Shown in pieces: positions 63,614 through 64,000 of a stretch of DNA of 64,000 bases; the stretch's first letter is position 1, and each line of letters opens with the position of its first letter. A program made the translations under genes and the position numbers. This DNA is from Bacteroidota bacterium (GTDB lineage Bacteria > Bacteroidota > Bacteroidia > Sphingobacteriales > Sphingobacteriaceae). Location of the stretch: contig JAEYZM010000004.1 of NCBI GenBank assembly GCA_023427985.1, forward strand, positions 148,324-212,323, given 5' to 3'. Below the pieces are notes generated by a model, which ran no database searches, had not been told where the DNA came from, and was given only the letters and a program-made list of their open reading frames with translations.

Positions 63614-64000
63614 TCACGGGGACCAGGCTCCGACCAGGACCTGCCAGCCGCGCTGCACGCGGGCACCCAGCCCGTCGTCGCCGGCCTCGGTGGGGTACGC
63701 CGCGACGAGGTCGTCCACCGCCGTGGACCGGTGCGCCGCCACGACGCCCACGACGGCGTCGCCCGACTGCCAGACGGCATGCCACGGCTGCACGGACAGG
63801 ACGTGCACCTCGTGCTCGCCGATCGTCGTCGTCGGCACGTCCGTGGCGACGTCGGCGCGCAGGTGGCCCGGCTGGCGCAGCACGACGACCGACCCCGCCG
63901 GGCCGGCGAGGTCGACCTTGGCCAGCGCGGCGTCGGCCCCGGTGGCGACGGCGGTGTAGCCGTCGGGAAGCTCCCCGCCCGGCCACACGGTCTCGAGGAC
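63614..64000 (-). CDS. Foreign GC-rich partial gene (actinobacteria-like), off window edge
   Basis: An open frame of 128 codons plus stop runs on minus from beyond 64000 to TGA at 63616-63614. It reads as a coherent protein end (PGGELPDGYTAVATGADAA; VVVLRQPGHLRADVATDV; HRSTAVDDLVAAYPTEAGDD; VQRGWQVLVGAWSP). G/C dominates third positions, typical of high-GC actinobacteria and unlike every other gene here. The family is not recognised; it may be the C-terminus of a membrane-associated or anti-sigma-like protein. It should not be assigned to the host organism. Confidence 0.7.
   Translation of the reverse strand, partial: VLETVWPGGELPDGYTAVATGADAALAKVDLAGPAGSVVVLRQPGHLRADVATDVPTTTIGEHEVHVLSVQPWHAVWQSGDAVVGVVAAHRSTAVDDLVAAYPTEAGDDGLGARVQRGWQVLVGAWSP

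Overview
The window is AT-rich DNA from a member of the Bacteroidota. The last ~0.4 kb is foreign. Phylum evidence: eight proteins have a signal peptide plus a C-terminal type IX secretion (T9SS, Por-type) sorting domain. There is an ECF sigma/FecR/STN-type TonB receptor operon with a DUF4249 lipoprotein. Promoter-like elements fit the Bacteroidota -7 consensus TAnnTTTG, and ribosome-binding sites are weak and A-rich. A Chitinophagales/Saprospirales-like lineage is plausible, but I cannot fix the order from sequence alone.

Layout. 0.1-3.1 kb: Obg GTPase, a single-domain response regulator and an NtrC-type sigma-54 activator. 3.2-9.4 kb: a T9SS cargo protein, then the operon ECF sigma > TonB receptor > DUF4249 > FecR on the minus strand. 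9.6-14.5 kb: GAPDH, a KAS III-like enzyme, an exported truncated-globin-like lipoprotein with a membrane-anchored HMA-like partner, HU and a universal stress protein. 14.7-22 kb: two large T9SS surface proteins. 22.3-27.3 kb: cold-shock protein, then a copper export cluster (DUF3347, HMA chaperone, CopA, AraC-type regulator with a CxxC metal-binding domain) preceded by purT. 27.4-43.3 kb: a large hybrid kinase, OmpA and DUF2147 proteins, T9SS cargo, two TPR sensor kinases and a BASS transporter. The second TPR kinase lacks its ATPase domain and runs straight into a dienelactone hydrolase remnant. 43.6-45.7 kb: a small regulator with two membrane proteins; a near-identical 26-bp motif lies at both promoters. 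45.7-50 kb: LytS/LytT pair, a VCBS/UnbV surface protein and a GreA-like factor. 50.4-53.6 kb: an AT-rich three-gene island (HEPN protein, membrane/coiled-coil protein, HNH-type zinc-module protein) abutting tRNA-Glu; this is the best candidate for an undescribed defence cassette. 54-63.5 kb: M28 peptidase, a second GAPDH, pgk, a divergent NarL-type two-component locus with a split 7TM sensor, an Hsp15-like S4 protein, dapD, a GT4 glycosyltransferase and a degenerate TsaC/Sua5-like protein.

From about 63551 a run of 41 G leads into ~400 bp of very GC-rich, actinobacteria-like coding DNA. This is almost certainly an assembly or library chimera.

Recurring themes: (i) at least five genes have a perfect TAnnTTTG element ending only 3-7 nt before the ATG, which predicts leaderless mRNAs; (ii) several families of short dispersed intergenic repeats occur, including the palindrome CCCGATAGCTATCGGG, AATTAAGTTATTA inverted repeats between convergent genes, and TTTGCGAGAAA tandem repeats; (iii) many two-component genes sit beside surface-protein genes.
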